This document shows, piece by piece, positions 45,802 through 55,384 of a DNA stretch of 64,000 bases. Numbering within the stretch: the stretch's first letter is position 1; every line of letters begins with the position of its first letter. The stretch is from Propionibacteriaceae bacterium (lineage in GTDB: Bacteria > Actinomycetota > Actinomycetes > Propionibacteriales > Propionibacteriaceae). The notes under the pieces are model-generated. The model did not search any database and was not told the DNA's origin. It saw only the letters and a list, made by a program, of their open reading frames with translations. The stretch spans positions 1 to 64,000 of the forward strand of contig JAFKJK010000024.1 of assembly GCA_017306015.1 (NCBI GenBank), written 5' to 3'. The position numbers were made by a program, and so were the translations under genes.

Positions 45802-47145
45802 TTGAGTGATGCCCAAGAGCGCAGGCGACGCTCATCGCTTCTCCGGCAGCTCCGACAGTTGATGCGGGTCGACAGCCCGGCGCTTCTGGTCGCCAGCCGT
45901 CTGGCATCCAGCGCGCTGATGTTTGTGAGCGCCCCGATAGTGGCTCGCGCCATCGGGCCCCAAGGACGCGGCGTCACCTCGGCAGTGGTGGCGATCGCGT
46001 ATCTTCTTCCTATCGTGCTCGCGTTCGGCGTGCCACTTGAGTTGCGACGACGAACGGCTCTGGGTGAATGCGACACCAGCACTCGCGCTGCCCGCCTGTG
46101 GGCCGCAGTCACAATCGTGCCAAGCGTGATCATCGCATTCGTACTCACATCGACGTTGTTCGGGTTTCTGGCGCCGAATGAGAGAGTGGCCGTATTTCTC
46201 TGCGTGGCATCTGCACCATTGACCGTGAGCTGGATGTGCGACAACAGCGTTCTGGTCGCACAGGGGCGATTCCGCGCGCTGGTGGCGCTTCAGATCGCTC
46301 AGCCGCTGACATACACTGGCCTCGCCGTGATGTTCTGGCTCACTAGAACCGCAACGGTGAGCAACGTGATTGGAGCAAACCTCGCCGGCACCGTAGCTAC
46401 CTTCGTCCTAGGGCTCTTGCTGAACCGGGTCACCCTGGTCGGCAAACTCGCTCCTGTCAAGAAGATGGCCCGACAGTCCATTCGCTACGCCGGCAGTGCG
46501 GCCGCGGAGGCAGCGTCGAACCGGTTGGACCAGGTCATGGTGCTTCCGCTGATCGGAGCATATCAGGCGGGCCTGTATTCGGTGGCTGCCTCCATCGCAG
46601 CACTTCCGATTGCCTTTGGGCATGCTTTGGGGGCAGCCTACTTTCCGCACGTAGCGCTCGCGGCGGAAGAGTCTCGCCGCGACCTCAAAGCCTCGGCAAT
46701 GCGGCACTCGTTGGCCCTTGGTGGGGCTGTCTGCTTGCTTGGCGCAATGCTAACGCCATGGCTCATGCCCCTGCTCTTCGGGCGCGAGTTCGCGGGCGCA
46801 ATCGTCCCCACTGTAATCGCCCTGGCTGGCTCAGTCGCAATGATCGGAGCGTTCGTCGGCACACAGCTTCTCGGAGCCGAGGGGCGCGGGCTGATGATGA
46901 CAAATGCGCAGGTTGCCGCGATTGCTGGCGCTGTGATCTCACTGGTTGTGCTCGGTCCCCCATTTGGCGCGGTGGGCGCGGCAGCTGCATCGACGATGGG
47001 ATTCATTGTCCTCCTCATAATGGTCACCATCGGACTCAGGATCGGCGCGTCGCGTTTGGTCCCGCGCCCCGATGATCTTCGCAGCGCCCTTGGCGTCCTG
47101 AAGTCGGGGATATCTACAACAGGGCGAGACCGTAACGAGCTGTAG
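45802..47145 (+). CDS. Oligosaccharide flippase (Wzx-like, MOP superfamily)
   Basis: The protein of about 447 residues has roughly 12-14 membrane segments and the flippase pattern SRLASSALMFVSAPIVARAIG near its start, with ARSIRYAG-type loop (ARQSIRYAGSAAAEAASNRLD) seen as RYAGSAAAEAASNRLDQVM mid-protein. It should flip lipid-linked repeat units across the membrane. The TTG start at 45802 is chosen for its strong GGAGGAG; if ATG 45772 is used, ten residues are added. The polytopic fold is certain; the carried lipid is inferred from context. Confidence 0.85.
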   Translation: MSDAQERRRRSSLLRQLRQLMRVDSPALLVASRLASSALMFVSAPIVARAIGPQGRGVTSAVVAIAYLLPIVLAFGVPLELRRRTALGECDTSTRAARLWAAVTIVPSVIIAFVLTSTLFGFLAPNERVAVFLCVASAPLTVSWMCDNSVLVAQGRFRALVALQIAQPLTYTGLAVMFWLTRTATVSNVIGANLAGTVATFVLGLLLNRVTLVGKLAPVKKMARQSIRYAGSAAAEAASNRLDQVMVLPLIGAYQAGLYSVAASIAALPIAFGHALGAAYFPHVALAAEESRRDLKASAMRHSLALGGAVCLLGAMLTPWLMPLLFGREFAGAIVPTVIALAGSVAMIGAFVGTQLLGAEGRGLMMTNAQVAAIAGAVISLVVLGPPFGAVGAAAASTMGFIVLLIMVTIGLRIGASRLVPRPDDLRSALGVLKSGISTTGRDRNEL

Positions 47146-47507
47146 AACGGGCTGCCCGTCCCCTCCCTGCCACGGGTGATCATCGCTCGCCGGCGGAGAG
47201 CTCAGGTTCAGCTGCCGCGCGCCGGTCGACCCGGCCTCAGGAGCCCCCTTCTCCAGAAGAGCAGGAGCAGTGACGCGATCATGCAGGTGTCCATCTCGCA
47301 GTCGACCTGCGGCCCTTCAGGCGGCGCCTGGCAGACGGGGTATTCCCGCGATCAGTGGCCGCGGTCCCTTCGCTCGCGGGAATGTGGCGGTTCGAACGAC
47401 GAGACGCGATTGCGGTAGTCTCTGGCCACACGGGGGGATGCCGCGAAGCGGGCGGTTCGTTCGGAGAGTTGAACCTCGGGGTTGTGACCCGTGTGGGAGG
47501 GGCCCAA
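47146..47507. other. Spacer without a gene
   Basis: This 362-bp stretch between the flippase and glycosyltransferase genes shows no supported coding frame. The downstream frame is open from 47355 but lacks a ribosome site until GGGAGGGG at 47495-47502. Confidence 0.4.
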
Positions 47508-48623
47508 GTGGCGGGGTTGTTGGTGCACGAGTGGGTGGCAGCCCGAGGTGGGTCCGAGAACGTGCTTGAGGCTCTTCGTGAGTGTCTGCCAGATACGGAC
47601 TTATGGGTGTTGTGGAACGACGATCCGCAACGATTTGCGACTGCAGAGGAGAGTTGGCTCGCAAGAACGCCCCTTCGAGGCCGTCGTGCCTTGTCGTTGC
47701 CGCTGATGCCCTTCGTTTGGCGCTCTGTGAAGGGCGGCCGAGACTACGATTGGGTGCTCGCAAGCACCCATCTCTTCGCCCATCACGTTCGCGTGCGTCG
47801 CCAACCCCTTCGCAAGCTTGCATATGTGCACACTCCGGCTCGGTACATCTGGGCGCCGGAGGTCGACGCGCGAGGAGACGGGCTTGTGGTCAGGATGGCC
47901 TCATCGAGCTTGCGATGGTTGGACCGTAGACGCGCCCAGGAGCTTTACAGTATCGCCGCGAATAGCTCTTATATCAGGGATCGCATTCAGAGATCGTGGG
48001 GGCGAGATTCGAGAGTGATCTATCCCCCGGTCAATGTTGAAGCGATCATCGCCGAAGATGACTGGACCCGACGACTGAGCGACGATGAGCTTCGCATCCT
48101 CGACTTTATTCCAAAGGAGTTCGTTCTGGGTGCCTCAAGATTTGTACCCTACAAGCGGCTTGACGCGGCGGTGCGGGTGGGTGAAATCCTCGGCCTTCCA
48201 GTCGTGCTGGCGGGCCAAGGGCCAGACGAAGCGAGGCTGCGGGACTTCGCCACCGCCTCAGGCATTCCGGTGCAGTTTGTCACTCGGCCATCGACACCGC
48301 TGCTGTATGCGCTTTTTCAGCGGGCGCAACTCTATGTCTTCTTTGCAGTTGAGGACTTCGGAATCATGCCTGTCGAAGCCATGGCAGCCGGGACTCCTGT
48401 CCTCGCGAACTCACTCGGAGGGGCAGGCGAGAGCGTGCTGACCTGTCGCGGTGGGGCAGTAGTGCGCGGGCTTGATTCGTCGTCCGTCCTTGCGGCGATG
48501 GGTGAGATCTCAGGCGTCGATGGCCAGGCGTTACGTGGCCGCACCACAATGTTCTCTCGCGAACGCTTCGGCGTGGAGATTTCGGATTGGCTTCATGAGG
48601 TGATGGATGGCGCGGATGGCTAG
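47508..48623 (+). CDS. Glycosyltransferase family 4
   Basis: The 371-residue protein starts VAGLLVHEWVAARGGSENVL, the acceptor-site motif of GT4 enzymes. It has LGASRFVPYKRLDAAVR before the sugar-nucleotide domain and EDFGIMPVEAMAAGTPV (E-x7-E motif) for donor binding. It adds a sugar to the lipid-linked repeat unit at the inner membrane face. The GTG at 47508 is chosen because GGGAGGGG lies five bases upstream; GTG 47484 is weaker. Its last 17 bases overlap the next glycosyltransferase gene. Confidence 0.88.
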   Translation: MAGLLVHEWVAARGGSENVLEALRECLPDTDLWVLWNDDPQRFATAEESWLARTPLRGRRALSLPLMPFVWRSVKGGRDYDWVLASTHLFAHHVRVRRQPLRKLAYVHTPARYIWAPEVDARGDGLVVRMASSSLRWLDRRRAQELYSIAANSSYIRDRIQRSWGRDSRVIYPPVNVEAIIAEDDWTRRLSDDELRILDFIPKEFVLGASRFVPYKRLDAAVRVGEILGLPVVLAGQGPDEARLRDFATASGIPVQFVTRPSTPLLYALFQRAQLYVFFAVEDFGIMPVEAMAAGTPVLANSLGGAGESVLTCRGGAVVRGLDSSSVLAAMGEISGVDGQALRGRTTMFSRERFGVEISDWLHEVMDGADG

Positions 48624-49614
48624 TCGGCGTTCTGGTGAAGTCATCGTGGACGCTCGCTGGGCTCGTCAAGTGAGTGGCATCGGACGTTTCGCGCGCGAGG
48701 TGCTCAAACGCCTGCCCGCCTGGAGCGAACTCCGGGCCGGCGAGCCATGGAGGGCTTCGGACATCGTCAACCATCAGCGCATATCTCTGGGCCCAGGAGA
48801 TCTCGTCTTTTCGCCCGGATACAACGCCGGACTTACCCGCGCGAGACAGTTGCTGACTCTCCACGATCTCATGCATCTGGGCTCAGAGAGGTCCCCGTTC
48901 AAGTTGTCCTATTATCGTTCGTTCGTTCGTCCGGCGATCATGAAGGCTGGCGTCGCCCTAACCGTGTCGGAGGCAAGCGCACGCGAGCTTCGCGGGTGGC
49001 TGTGTGATGATCGGGTAGACGTTCGAGTGGTGGGCAATGGCTACGATGCCCGATCAATCGGTGGTGATGTTCGCCGAAAGCGTCCGCCCAGTCGCCCTCG
49101 TCTGCTCTATGTCGGAAACCTCAAGACCCACAAGAATTTTCCGATGGCGCTCAGAGTGCTGCAGAGAGTCGTTGATGCCCGCCTCGATGTCGTCACGTCC
49201 GACGCATCCCAGGTCGTTCGTCTGACACGCGAGGTGGGCAGCAATCTCGAGGGGCGGATCACTGTTCACTCCATGATCGATGACTCTGCACTGACAGATC
49301 TGTACCGCTCGGCCGATGTGCTCTTGATTCCATCGAGGACAGAGGGCTTCGGGCTTCCTGCGCTCGAGGCGCAGATGATGGGAGTACCTGTCGTGTATTG
49401 GGAGGGATGTGCAGCTCTTGCCGAGGTGACGGGTGGGCTCGCGCATCCGGTTCCCGACGCCGACGATCCAACGGCGTGGGCCCAGGCCGCAGTCGACGCG
49501 ATCGGAGCTTCCCCTAGTGCGGACCCCCGATTCGAAGCGTGGAAGGCGCAATTCTCCTGGGACAAGACGGCGGCCCGCGTCGGGCAAGCCATCGAGGACT
49601 TGATGGAGGTCTGA
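48607..49614 (+). CDS. Glycosyltransferase family 4 (second)
   Basis: The 335-residue protein has ARQVSGIGRFAREVLKRL at the N-terminus, LLYVGNLKTHKNFPMALRVL at the domain junction and RTEGFGLPALEAQMMGVPVV (donor-binding E-x7-E). It resembles mannosyl- or rhamnosyltransferases of polysaccharide loci; the sugar cannot be assigned. The ATG at 48607 overlaps the preceding gene and has GAGG upstream. The stop overlaps the next start (TGATG), so the three transferase genes are translated as one operon. Confidence 0.9.
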   Translation: MARMASRRSGEVIVDARWARQVSGIGRFAREVLKRLPAWSELRAGEPWRASDIVNHQRISLGPGDLVFSPGYNAGLTRARQLLTLHDLMHLGSERSPFKLSYYRSFVRPAIMKAGVALTVSEASARELRGWLCDDRVDVRVVGNGYDARSIGGDVRRKRPPSRPRLLYVGNLKTHKNFPMALRVLQRVVDARLDVVTSDASQVVRLTREVGSNLEGRITVHSMIDDSALTDLYRSADVLLIPSRTEGFGLPALEAQMMGVPVVYWEGCAALAEVTGGLAHPVPDADDPTAWAQAAVDAIGASPSADPRFEAWKAQFSWDKTAARVGQAIEDLMEV

Positions 49615-50519
49615 TGGGTCAAGAGGCCGTCGCTGGATTTTCCGCCGTGGTCCTGACCTGGCGAGACGTGACTCGTACAGTGAGGTGTGTGCGTTCACTG
49701 CTGCAGTCACCGTCTCTGGACATGGTGATCGTAGTAGACAATGAATCGTCGCGAGCTCTCGGTGGAGCGCTAGCCGAACCGATTGAGTCTGGGCGCTGTC
49801 GACTGATCGAGAATCGCGAAAATCTCGGCTTCGCGGCGGGAGTGAACACCGGTCTGCGTGCAGCCGTTGCTCTAGGCGCGAACTATATCCTCGTTATCAA
49901 CAACGATGCGACTATTGACCCACGCTCGGTAGATCTGCTTCTGCTCGCTGCTGCAGGCTCGGGATTGGCGCTGGCTGCCCCGCGCGTTGTTCATCCCGAC
50001 GGGACCCGGGAGCGCTCGTGGGGAAGGTTGACGCGGACGATGGCGCTAGATCGTGAAATACCCCACGAATGTGCCGACTATTTTACTTGGGCGTGCGTGG
50101 TGATCCGAGCCGACGCTCTCGAGCGGATAGGCTTTCTAGATGAATCATTCTTCATGTATTGGGAGGACGTGGACTTCGGTCTCCGACTCCGCCGCGCGGG
50201 TCTTGCTGCTTCCCTAGTGCCGGGGGCCAACGTTGTGCACACGACATCGTCGTCGCACTCGAATGCAGGGAGTCTGGTGCAAGGATATTCGAGCCACGGG
50301 CTGATGGTCCTTAGCATCCGCGAGGGGCGCCGTCGGTGGGGTCTGGCCAGAGTCGCCGCAAGGGTTGTGAGGGCGGCGGTCAGGTGCCAGTGGAGGGCTG
50401 CGCAATGCATCACCGTTGGGGCCCATCAGGCGTGCCGCCCGCTGGATGGGCCGGCATGGGAGACGCTTCCGATCGAGCTGAGTTCGGTCACTCGACAGCC
50501 TACGGTGCGCTCGCGCTAG
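49614..50519 (+). CDS. Glycosyltransferase family 2 (rhamnosyltransferase-like)
   Basis: The 301-residue protein has a GT-A fold with VVLTWRDVTRTVRCVRSLL, VDNESS, NLGFAAGVNTGLR, the metal-binding NNDA and FFMYWEDVDFGLRLRRAG. This pattern matches inverting rhamnosyl/galactofuranosyl-type enzymes. The ATG at 49614 shares a base with the preceding stop. The tail after residue 260 is basic and may contact the membrane. Confidence 0.9.
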   Translation: MGQEAVAGFSAVVLTWRDVTRTVRCVRSLLQSPSLDMVIVVDNESSRALGGALAEPIESGRCRLIENRENLGFAAGVNTGLRAAVALGANYILVINNDATIDPRSVDLLLLAAAGSGLALAAPRVVHPDGTRERSWGRLTRTMALDREIPHECADYFTWACVVIRADALERIGFLDESFFMYWEDVDFGLRLRRAGLAASLVPGANVVHTTSSSHSNAGSLVQGYSSHGLMVLSIREGRRRWGLARVAARVVRAAVRCQWRAAQCITVGAHQACRPLDGPAWETLPIELSSVTRQPTVRSR

Positions 50520-50863
50520 CCGCGGGGTTCGAGGATCTGGCGCGCGTAGATGGCAGAGAAACCGAAGGGATCCGCGATGTTGGAAGCTGGCGAGTGCTCC
50601 TCATCGAAGCGGTCAACCACAGGAGACTCAGGCATGACTGGTTCGGCCACGACTCGCTCACGCCATCTGGCCACATCATCCTCCGGACAGACCATCGGAC
50701 GGTTCACGACCCACAGAACGCGGGGGGCCCGACTGCGGTCCGCCCGCTTGCCCCACTCCCCTCGGAGAACGGTAACGTCGCGACCCTCCAGTCGTATCCT
50801 CAAGACTGCGCGGGTCTGCATCAAGCCCTTGGCGGGCAGCCAACAACGCAGCACAACGCTCAA
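50516..50863 (-). CDS. Possible small hypothetical protein
   Basis: A 115-residue frame fills the otherwise gene-free 462 bp between the GT2 and polymerase genes, on the opposite strand. Codon third positions look coding-like for this cassette. It has no recognisable domain (contains VLWVVNRPMVCPEDDVARWR). It may be a real small gene, a remnant of a larger one, or chance. Confidence 0.25.
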   Translation of the reverse strand: MSVVLRCWLPAKGLMQTRAVLRIRLEGRDVTVLRGEWGKRADRSRAPRVLWVVNRPMVCPEDDVARWRERVVAEPVMPESPVVDRFDEEHSPASNIADPFGFSAIYARQILEPRG

Positions 50864-50981
50864 GGCCGCCGTACAGCGCTTGCGTGCGAACCCGGACCAG
50901 CCGGCGATGCGCTCGCCACCGAGAGGCTAGTTCCGAACACCCGCTACCCTCGCCGAGAAGAGCCAGCTAACCTTGATCGAT

Positions 50982-52328
50982 ATGCACACGAACGCCACGA
51001 GTCAAGCCCGCTCGCTCCCAGTGACGGTTGTCGGCACCGAGCGGCTTCGTGATTCGACGGCCTTTGCGTTGTCGGTGGTGCTCGTGTTGGCAGCCTCGTT
51101 TCGAGGCTTCATCAACCTGATCCCTTCCGCAGGCGTTGAGGTGGCCACTCTCGGCTCGGATCTAGCCGTCGCTGCGATGGCGGCGATTCTTCTGATCAGG
51201 CTCCCGCACTTGGGTAGGGTGGAGTCCTGGATGCTCTTTATGGGGCTCACGTTTCTGGTTTGTCTGGCGTTGCTTGCCGCGGGTCCAGAGCCAATCGACG
51301 TAGCGCTCCTCGCCATACGAAGTCTGTTGTTCTACCCTATCGCTGCCATCTTCGGCGCGTTCCTTGTCAGAAAGCAGCGAACCGCACTCAAGATCGTTGA
51401 CCTAGTCATGTACTCAGGCCTTGCGATTATGGTGTTTGGCTGCCTGCAGTACGTGTATCGCTCGTCCCTTCCAAGCTGGCTTCTATTTCCAAGTGACACC
51501 TATCTGTTCGGCTACTATGGAACGGATATTACCCGGTCGACCGGCCTGGTCGGAAACTCTATCGTATATGGAACCTACGGACTACTCATTCTTGCGCTGT
51601 GGCTTGCGCGCGCATGCTGGAAACCATCGTTGATCACCCTATTGGCTTGCGGACTCAGCTTAGGGGGCGTTCTGGTCTCGTTTTCTAGGGTCTCGATTGC
51701 CGCGGGCGTGGGCCTCGCGATCGCGGCGGCGATTGTCTACATGACACGCGGTCGAGGCTCTGGAGCCGCAGTCAGAGTGGTTGCTGGAGTCGCAGTGCTG
51801 GCGGTAGCCGTGTTGGTGGCAGCATCGTTCGGGTGGCTGGACGCCGTGGCGGGGTCGTTCATCGTGGATGGCCTGATGAACTCCAGCAACTTAACAGCCG
51901 CCGAGTCTGCGGCAGGGCATGAAGCGTTTGCGGACGCTGCGATGAGCATCTTTCAGTCCCATCCGGTGTTCGGTGTTGGACTAGGCACTCAGTCGGTATT
52001 CTCGGAGAATGCGCGCAGCAGCCGGATCATCACTGATGGGTTTTACTACTCGAACCTTGTCGAGGGCGGACTCTTCCTCGGTGTGCCACTCGTCTGCTTT
52101 CTTGGGTCAGCAGCGTTCGGGGCCATCCGATCGGTCAAGCCCTTGCGTGGTGAAGGATGGATCGCGGCGGGCCTTGTAGGGTACATGGCCACGCAACTAC
52201 TATTGGCTGGATTTTACAACACGGGTTTCTTCGGAAAAGTTCCCCAAGTCGCCTTTTGGGTCACTTTTGGCGCCATGATCGCGCTGGGCCGAATTGCCTC
52301 GCATGAGGAGGCGTCGATGGCGCCATAG
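50982..52328 (+). CDS. O-antigen ligase/polymerase family membrane protein (Wzy/WaaL-like)
   Basis: The 448-residue protein has about ten to twelve membrane segments and a large loop near 280-330. STGLVGNSIVYGTYGLLIL and VSFSRVSIAAGVGL resemble the conserved region of the O-antigen ligase family, and FGVGLGTQSVFSENARSS sits where the catalytic loop is expected. It should polymerise repeat units outside the membrane. The ATG at 50982 is preferred over TTG 50973. Codon use is lower in GC than the chromosome around the cassette. Confidence 0.85.
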   Translation: MHTNATSQARSLPVTVVGTERLRDSTAFALSVVLVLAASFRGFINLIPSAGVEVATLGSDLAVAAMAAILLIRLPHLGRVESWMLFMGLTFLVCLALLAAGPEPIDVALLAIRSLLFYPIAAIFGAFLVRKQRTALKIVDLVMYSGLAIMVFGCLQYVYRSSLPSWLLFPSDTYLFGYYGTDITRSTGLVGNSIVYGTYGLLILALWLARACWKPSLITLLACGLSLGGVLVSFSRVSIAAGVGLAIAAAIVYMTRGRGSGAAVRVVAGVAVLAVAVLVAASFGWLDAVAGSFIVDGLMNSSNLTAAESAAGHEAFADAAMSIFQSHPVFGVGLGTQSVFSENARSSRIITDGFYYSNLVEGGLFLGVPLVCFLGSAAFGAIRSVKPLRGEGWIAAGLVGYMATQLLLAGFYNTGFFGKVPQVAFWVTFGAMIALGRIASHEEASMAP

Positions 52329-52340
52329 CGAGTACCGACA

Positions 52341-53723
52341 CTAGCTAGGGAGCACCGATTTGTCGAGGGTTCGCCGCTCTGAGGAGCGGACGCCGCCGTG
52401 CTGTCGAGGTCGTGTCGCAAGCCAGTCGATACCGGCGGCAGCGAATATGGCTACGCAGGGTAGCACCGCGAGATTGTAGCGTGGCATAACGAAGAACACT
52501 GCTATCACGAGGGTGTTCGTAATCACATACAAGTGGATGATCGAGGCTCGGAGCCATTGTCGACGAAGGCCTACGATGCCCGCGATGGCGAGAATGACGA
52601 TGGTGAGCCAAGGGACCACTATTAGTGGCGATTGGGCGCCGGGATAGTTAATGGAAACGCCGGGGTAGAGGTTTGTCCAGTACATGGCGATCTTCTTGAG
52701 GCCGAGAATGACCGACCTTGCAGGATCGGCGCTGATCGCTTGCAGTGCATCATGGAGGTATAGGTTGTCGCGGCGGAGCTCGTAGTCGTTAGTCCCCGGC
52801 AGCGCGTCGATGAGCCGACGAAGGTGACCACCTTCAACCACCGGAGGGGTAACCGAGCCGCCGTGGATGCCGGTAGCATTCGAGTTCTGGCCCTGCCAAA
52901 GGTTGTACCCACCCGACGCGGTGGGGGAGGTTAGCGTGCCGAAAGCCGATAGGTTTCGTAGAGTCCATGGAACCGCGAGGGCAATGGCTGGTAATGAGAA
53001 GCACGCGCAGTTGGCCAGCCGGCGGATTGCACCAAGGTTCCGAGGGCGGCGAACCTGAGGGTCGCTGACGACGAGCACCCAGACCGCAAAGACGGCTACT
53101 ATTGCAAGTGCCTCGCCCCGCGCAAGGAGGAGCAGGCCGGCGGAAAGTCCCGCTGCTGCCAACTGTCGTGGATGAGAGTGTGCGCCGTATCGCCATTCTA
53201 AGAGAAGCCAAAGGGTCAACTGGGCTAGGAATACGTAGAGTACGACGGCTGAGACTTGCGCGCTGGCGTATACGCCCAACGGAAAGACCGCATAGACCGC
53301 GAGGGCCCAGATGGCGGCGCGTCGGCTTACGACTAGTTCGGCTGAACGATAGACGAGCCAGGCCGTAGCGGTGCCAAGGATCGCCTGAATCACGGTCACC
53401 GCCGAAGCAGCCCCAAAGTCGCTCCCGAGCAGCTTCAGGAGACCCGCCATCAAGAATGCGTAGAGCGGCGGCATGTACGCCGATGGAATCGGCGTGGATC
53501 CCGGCGCCATGCTGCTTATCCTCACGACACCGTCCGTGAGGACTTCGTAATACGAGTATCCGCGGCCCGCCACCAGGTTCTTGGCTAGCACCCCCCACTC
53601 ATACGCGATTGAGTGATCCCCCACGAATGGGATAGCGGCGAGCCGTCCAATGAGAGCGACACCGAGAAGAATCCGAACCCATGTGGACCGCTCTAGATTT
53701 GCCAACCGGCCGAGTCTGGCCAC
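52341..53723 (-). CDS. GT39-like membrane glycosyltransferase (ArnT/PMT family)
   Basis: The 460-residue protein has about ten membrane segments. The first loop carries GDHSIAYEWGVLAKNLVAGRGYS with acidic residues in the position of the catalytic Asp/Glu of the PMT/ArnT fold, and PPLYAFLMAGLLKLLGSDF follows. It would use a polyprenyl-phosphate sugar to decorate the polymer or a protein outside the cell. The GTG at 53723 has GGGGGAA. It converges on the polymerase gene with 12 bases between stops. Confidence 0.82.
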   Translation of the reverse strand: MARLGRLANLERSTWVRILLGVALIGRLAAIPFVGDHSIAYEWGVLAKNLVAGRGYSYYEVLTDGVVRISSMAPGSTPIPSAYMPPLYAFLMAGLLKLLGSDFGAASAVTVIQAILGTATAWLVYRSAELVVSRRAAIWALAVYAVFPLGVYASAQVSAVVLYVFLAQLTLWLLLEWRYGAHSHPRQLAAAGLSAGLLLLARGEALAIVAVFAVWVLVVSDPQVRRPRNLGAIRRLANCACFSLPAIALAVPWTLRNLSAFGTLTSPTASGGYNLWQGQNSNATGIHGGSVTPPVVEGGHLRRLIDALPGTNDYELRRDNLYLHDALQAISADPARSVILGLKKIAMYWTNLYPGVSINYPGAQSPLIVVPWLTIVILAIAGIVGLRRQWLRASIIHLYVITNTLVIAVFFVMPRYNLAVLPCVAIFAAAGIDWLATRPRQHGGVRSSERRTLDKSVLPS

Positions 53724-54313
53724 GATTCCCCCGCCCTCACTAGCCGCCCTGCGTGCCTGAGGACAAGGTACCGTGCGCAGTCAGGTCTGTCGGAACGGTC
53801 CAGTAGCCCGAGGCGCTGGAATTGGCGCAGTTGAACTCGGCGGTGAACCTCGGCAGCGCACTCAAGCGTCACAGCGCACCGCAGATGCGCCGAGCAGGCT
53901 GTGGTGGATCAGCGGCGGGCGGCCCTGAGGGTGAGGAGTGTGTGTCGTCGGTCGGGCCGCAGGCCTATATCAGGAGCGGGCGGGTTTGTGCCGTTCGGGC
54001 GCGTGGGCCACCTGGTTCACAGGCGTGGCCCGGCGCAGAGATGTGAGAGACGTTGATTGCTGGTGCGTTGGCTCTCTGGCTTCGACTAGACGCAGAGCAC
54101 ACCGACGAGATTTCGACCGTCGAGGAGAGCCCGCTGCGGCCAGTCAAGCCCATTGACTCGGGGATGTGTCAAGTGCGTCTTCGCGCGCACAACAGCCACA
54201 GCGATGAGTCAGGGCGCAGCAGCCTCCCCGTACTGCTTGGGCGCGATGCGAGAGCACCGCCGTCGCAACGGCTCCGCAATCGTGGCGAGACCTGGCGGGC
54301 CTAACCTCGTCGG
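53724..54313. other. 590-bp spacer at the end of the low-GC cassette
   Basis: I find no gene or transposon remnant here. Composition is intermediate between the cassette and the chromosome. Confidence 0.4.
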
Positions 54314-55384
54314 GTGGACGTGGCTGTGATCGGAGCGACAGGGGATGTCGGACGGCAGGTGTGCGTCCAGCTGATCGAGCGGCGGATCGTGCCGGTGTCG
54401 TCTCGGCTGCAACTCGTCGGGCGCGCGGGGAGCGCGTCCGCCTCGGCCGTCCACGGGTTGCGGGCCGACCTGATCGACGCGTACGCCGAGCACGCTCCGC
54501 TCATCGATGTCGCCCTCCGTCCCGAGGACGTGGTGGCCGACGTCGTGGTGATGACGGCCGGACGGACGGTGCCTTCGCGCCCCGGTGCCGGCACCGACCG
54601 GCACTCACTCACCGCGGACAACCTGGTCGTGTTCAGCACGTTCGCCGAGGCGCTCGCCGAGCACGGTTCCGGGCACGAGGTCGTCATCGTGATGTCCAAG
54701 CCCGTCGAACTCGCCGTCGCCGTGTTCGCCGAAGCCCTGGGCCGACAGCGGGTGGTCGGCATGGGAGCCTGGCTCGACACCCTGCGCTTCCGGCACGAGA
54801 TCGCCGGCTCACTCGGCATCCGGCGCCAGGCCGTCGGCGGGTTCGTCGTCGGCCAGCACGGGGACGGCCTGGTGCCGCTGTGGTCGAGCGTGCGGCTCAC
54901 CGGCCAGACCGTCGAGGAGCGCGAGGCCGCAGTCGCACGACTCCGTGGACGGCGCTCCCTCGACGACTTCGCCGGCGAGATCGAGAGCGCGAAGCAGGTC
55001 CTGCTCGAGCTGGCCGCCACCGACATGTGGGCCGCGTTCGTCGCCATCGAATCCTTGCCGCCGGATCTGCGAACCGTGGCCGGCCATGGCTCACCCACCA
55101 GAGCGGAGCAGAGACCGCCTCCGGCACGGCCGGAGCGAAGGTCGACTTGGTCGACACCATCTTCGACGGACGAGATCGTCGTCGCCCGACAGGTCACCCT
55201 CGACGGCGAGATCGCTCTGGGCGGACGCGGCGTGCAGACGGTCGCCGGCGTCCCGATCATCCTCGGGCCGGAGGGCTGGACCAGGGTCCTGCTCGACCCG
55301 CTCGCCGAGGACGAGGAGCGCAGGCTCGCCGCCGTCGTGGGCGAGCTCTCCGGATCGCTGCCGGCGCTTCGGCGGGCGGCGTGA
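54314..55384 (+). CDS. Lactate/malate dehydrogenase-like protein with internal frame disturbance
   Basis: The 356-residue frame has an N-terminal Rossmann motif (VIGATGDVGRQV), IVMSKPVELAVAVFAEA, MGAWLDTLRFRHEIAGSLG and VGQHGDGLVPLWSSVRL, typical of the LDH/MDH superfamily with a substrate/catalytic histidine in QHGD. Between about 55085 and 55165 the reading is Pro/Arg-rich and unlike the family, whereas the neighbouring frame reads WLTHQSGAETASGTAGAKVD, which looks native. Two opposite one-base indels would explain this. The start is GTG at 54314 without a clear ribosome site. Confidence 0.72.
   Translation: MDVAVIGATGDVGRQVCVQLIERRIVPVSSRLQLVGRAGSASASAVHGLRADLIDAYAEHAPLIDVALRPEDVVADVVVMTAGRTVPSRPGAGTDRHSLTADNLVVFSTFAEALAEHGSGHEVVIVMSKPVELAVAVFAEALGRQRVVGMGAWLDTLRFRHEIAGSLGIRRQAVGGFVVGQHGDGLVPLWSSVRLTGQTVEEREAAVARLRGRRSLDDFAGEIESAKQVLLELAATDMWAAFVAIESLPPDLRTVAGHGSPTRAEQRPPPARPERRSTWSTPSSTDEIVVARQVTLDGEIALGGRGVQTVAGVPIILGPEGWTRVLLDPLAEDEERRLAAVVGELSGSLPALRRAA

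Noticed and set aside
54301..55260. Antisense frame opposite the dehydrogenase-like gene
   Set aside because: Ser/Arg/Thr-rich shadow translation; the plus strand has clear Rossmann and LDH motifs.
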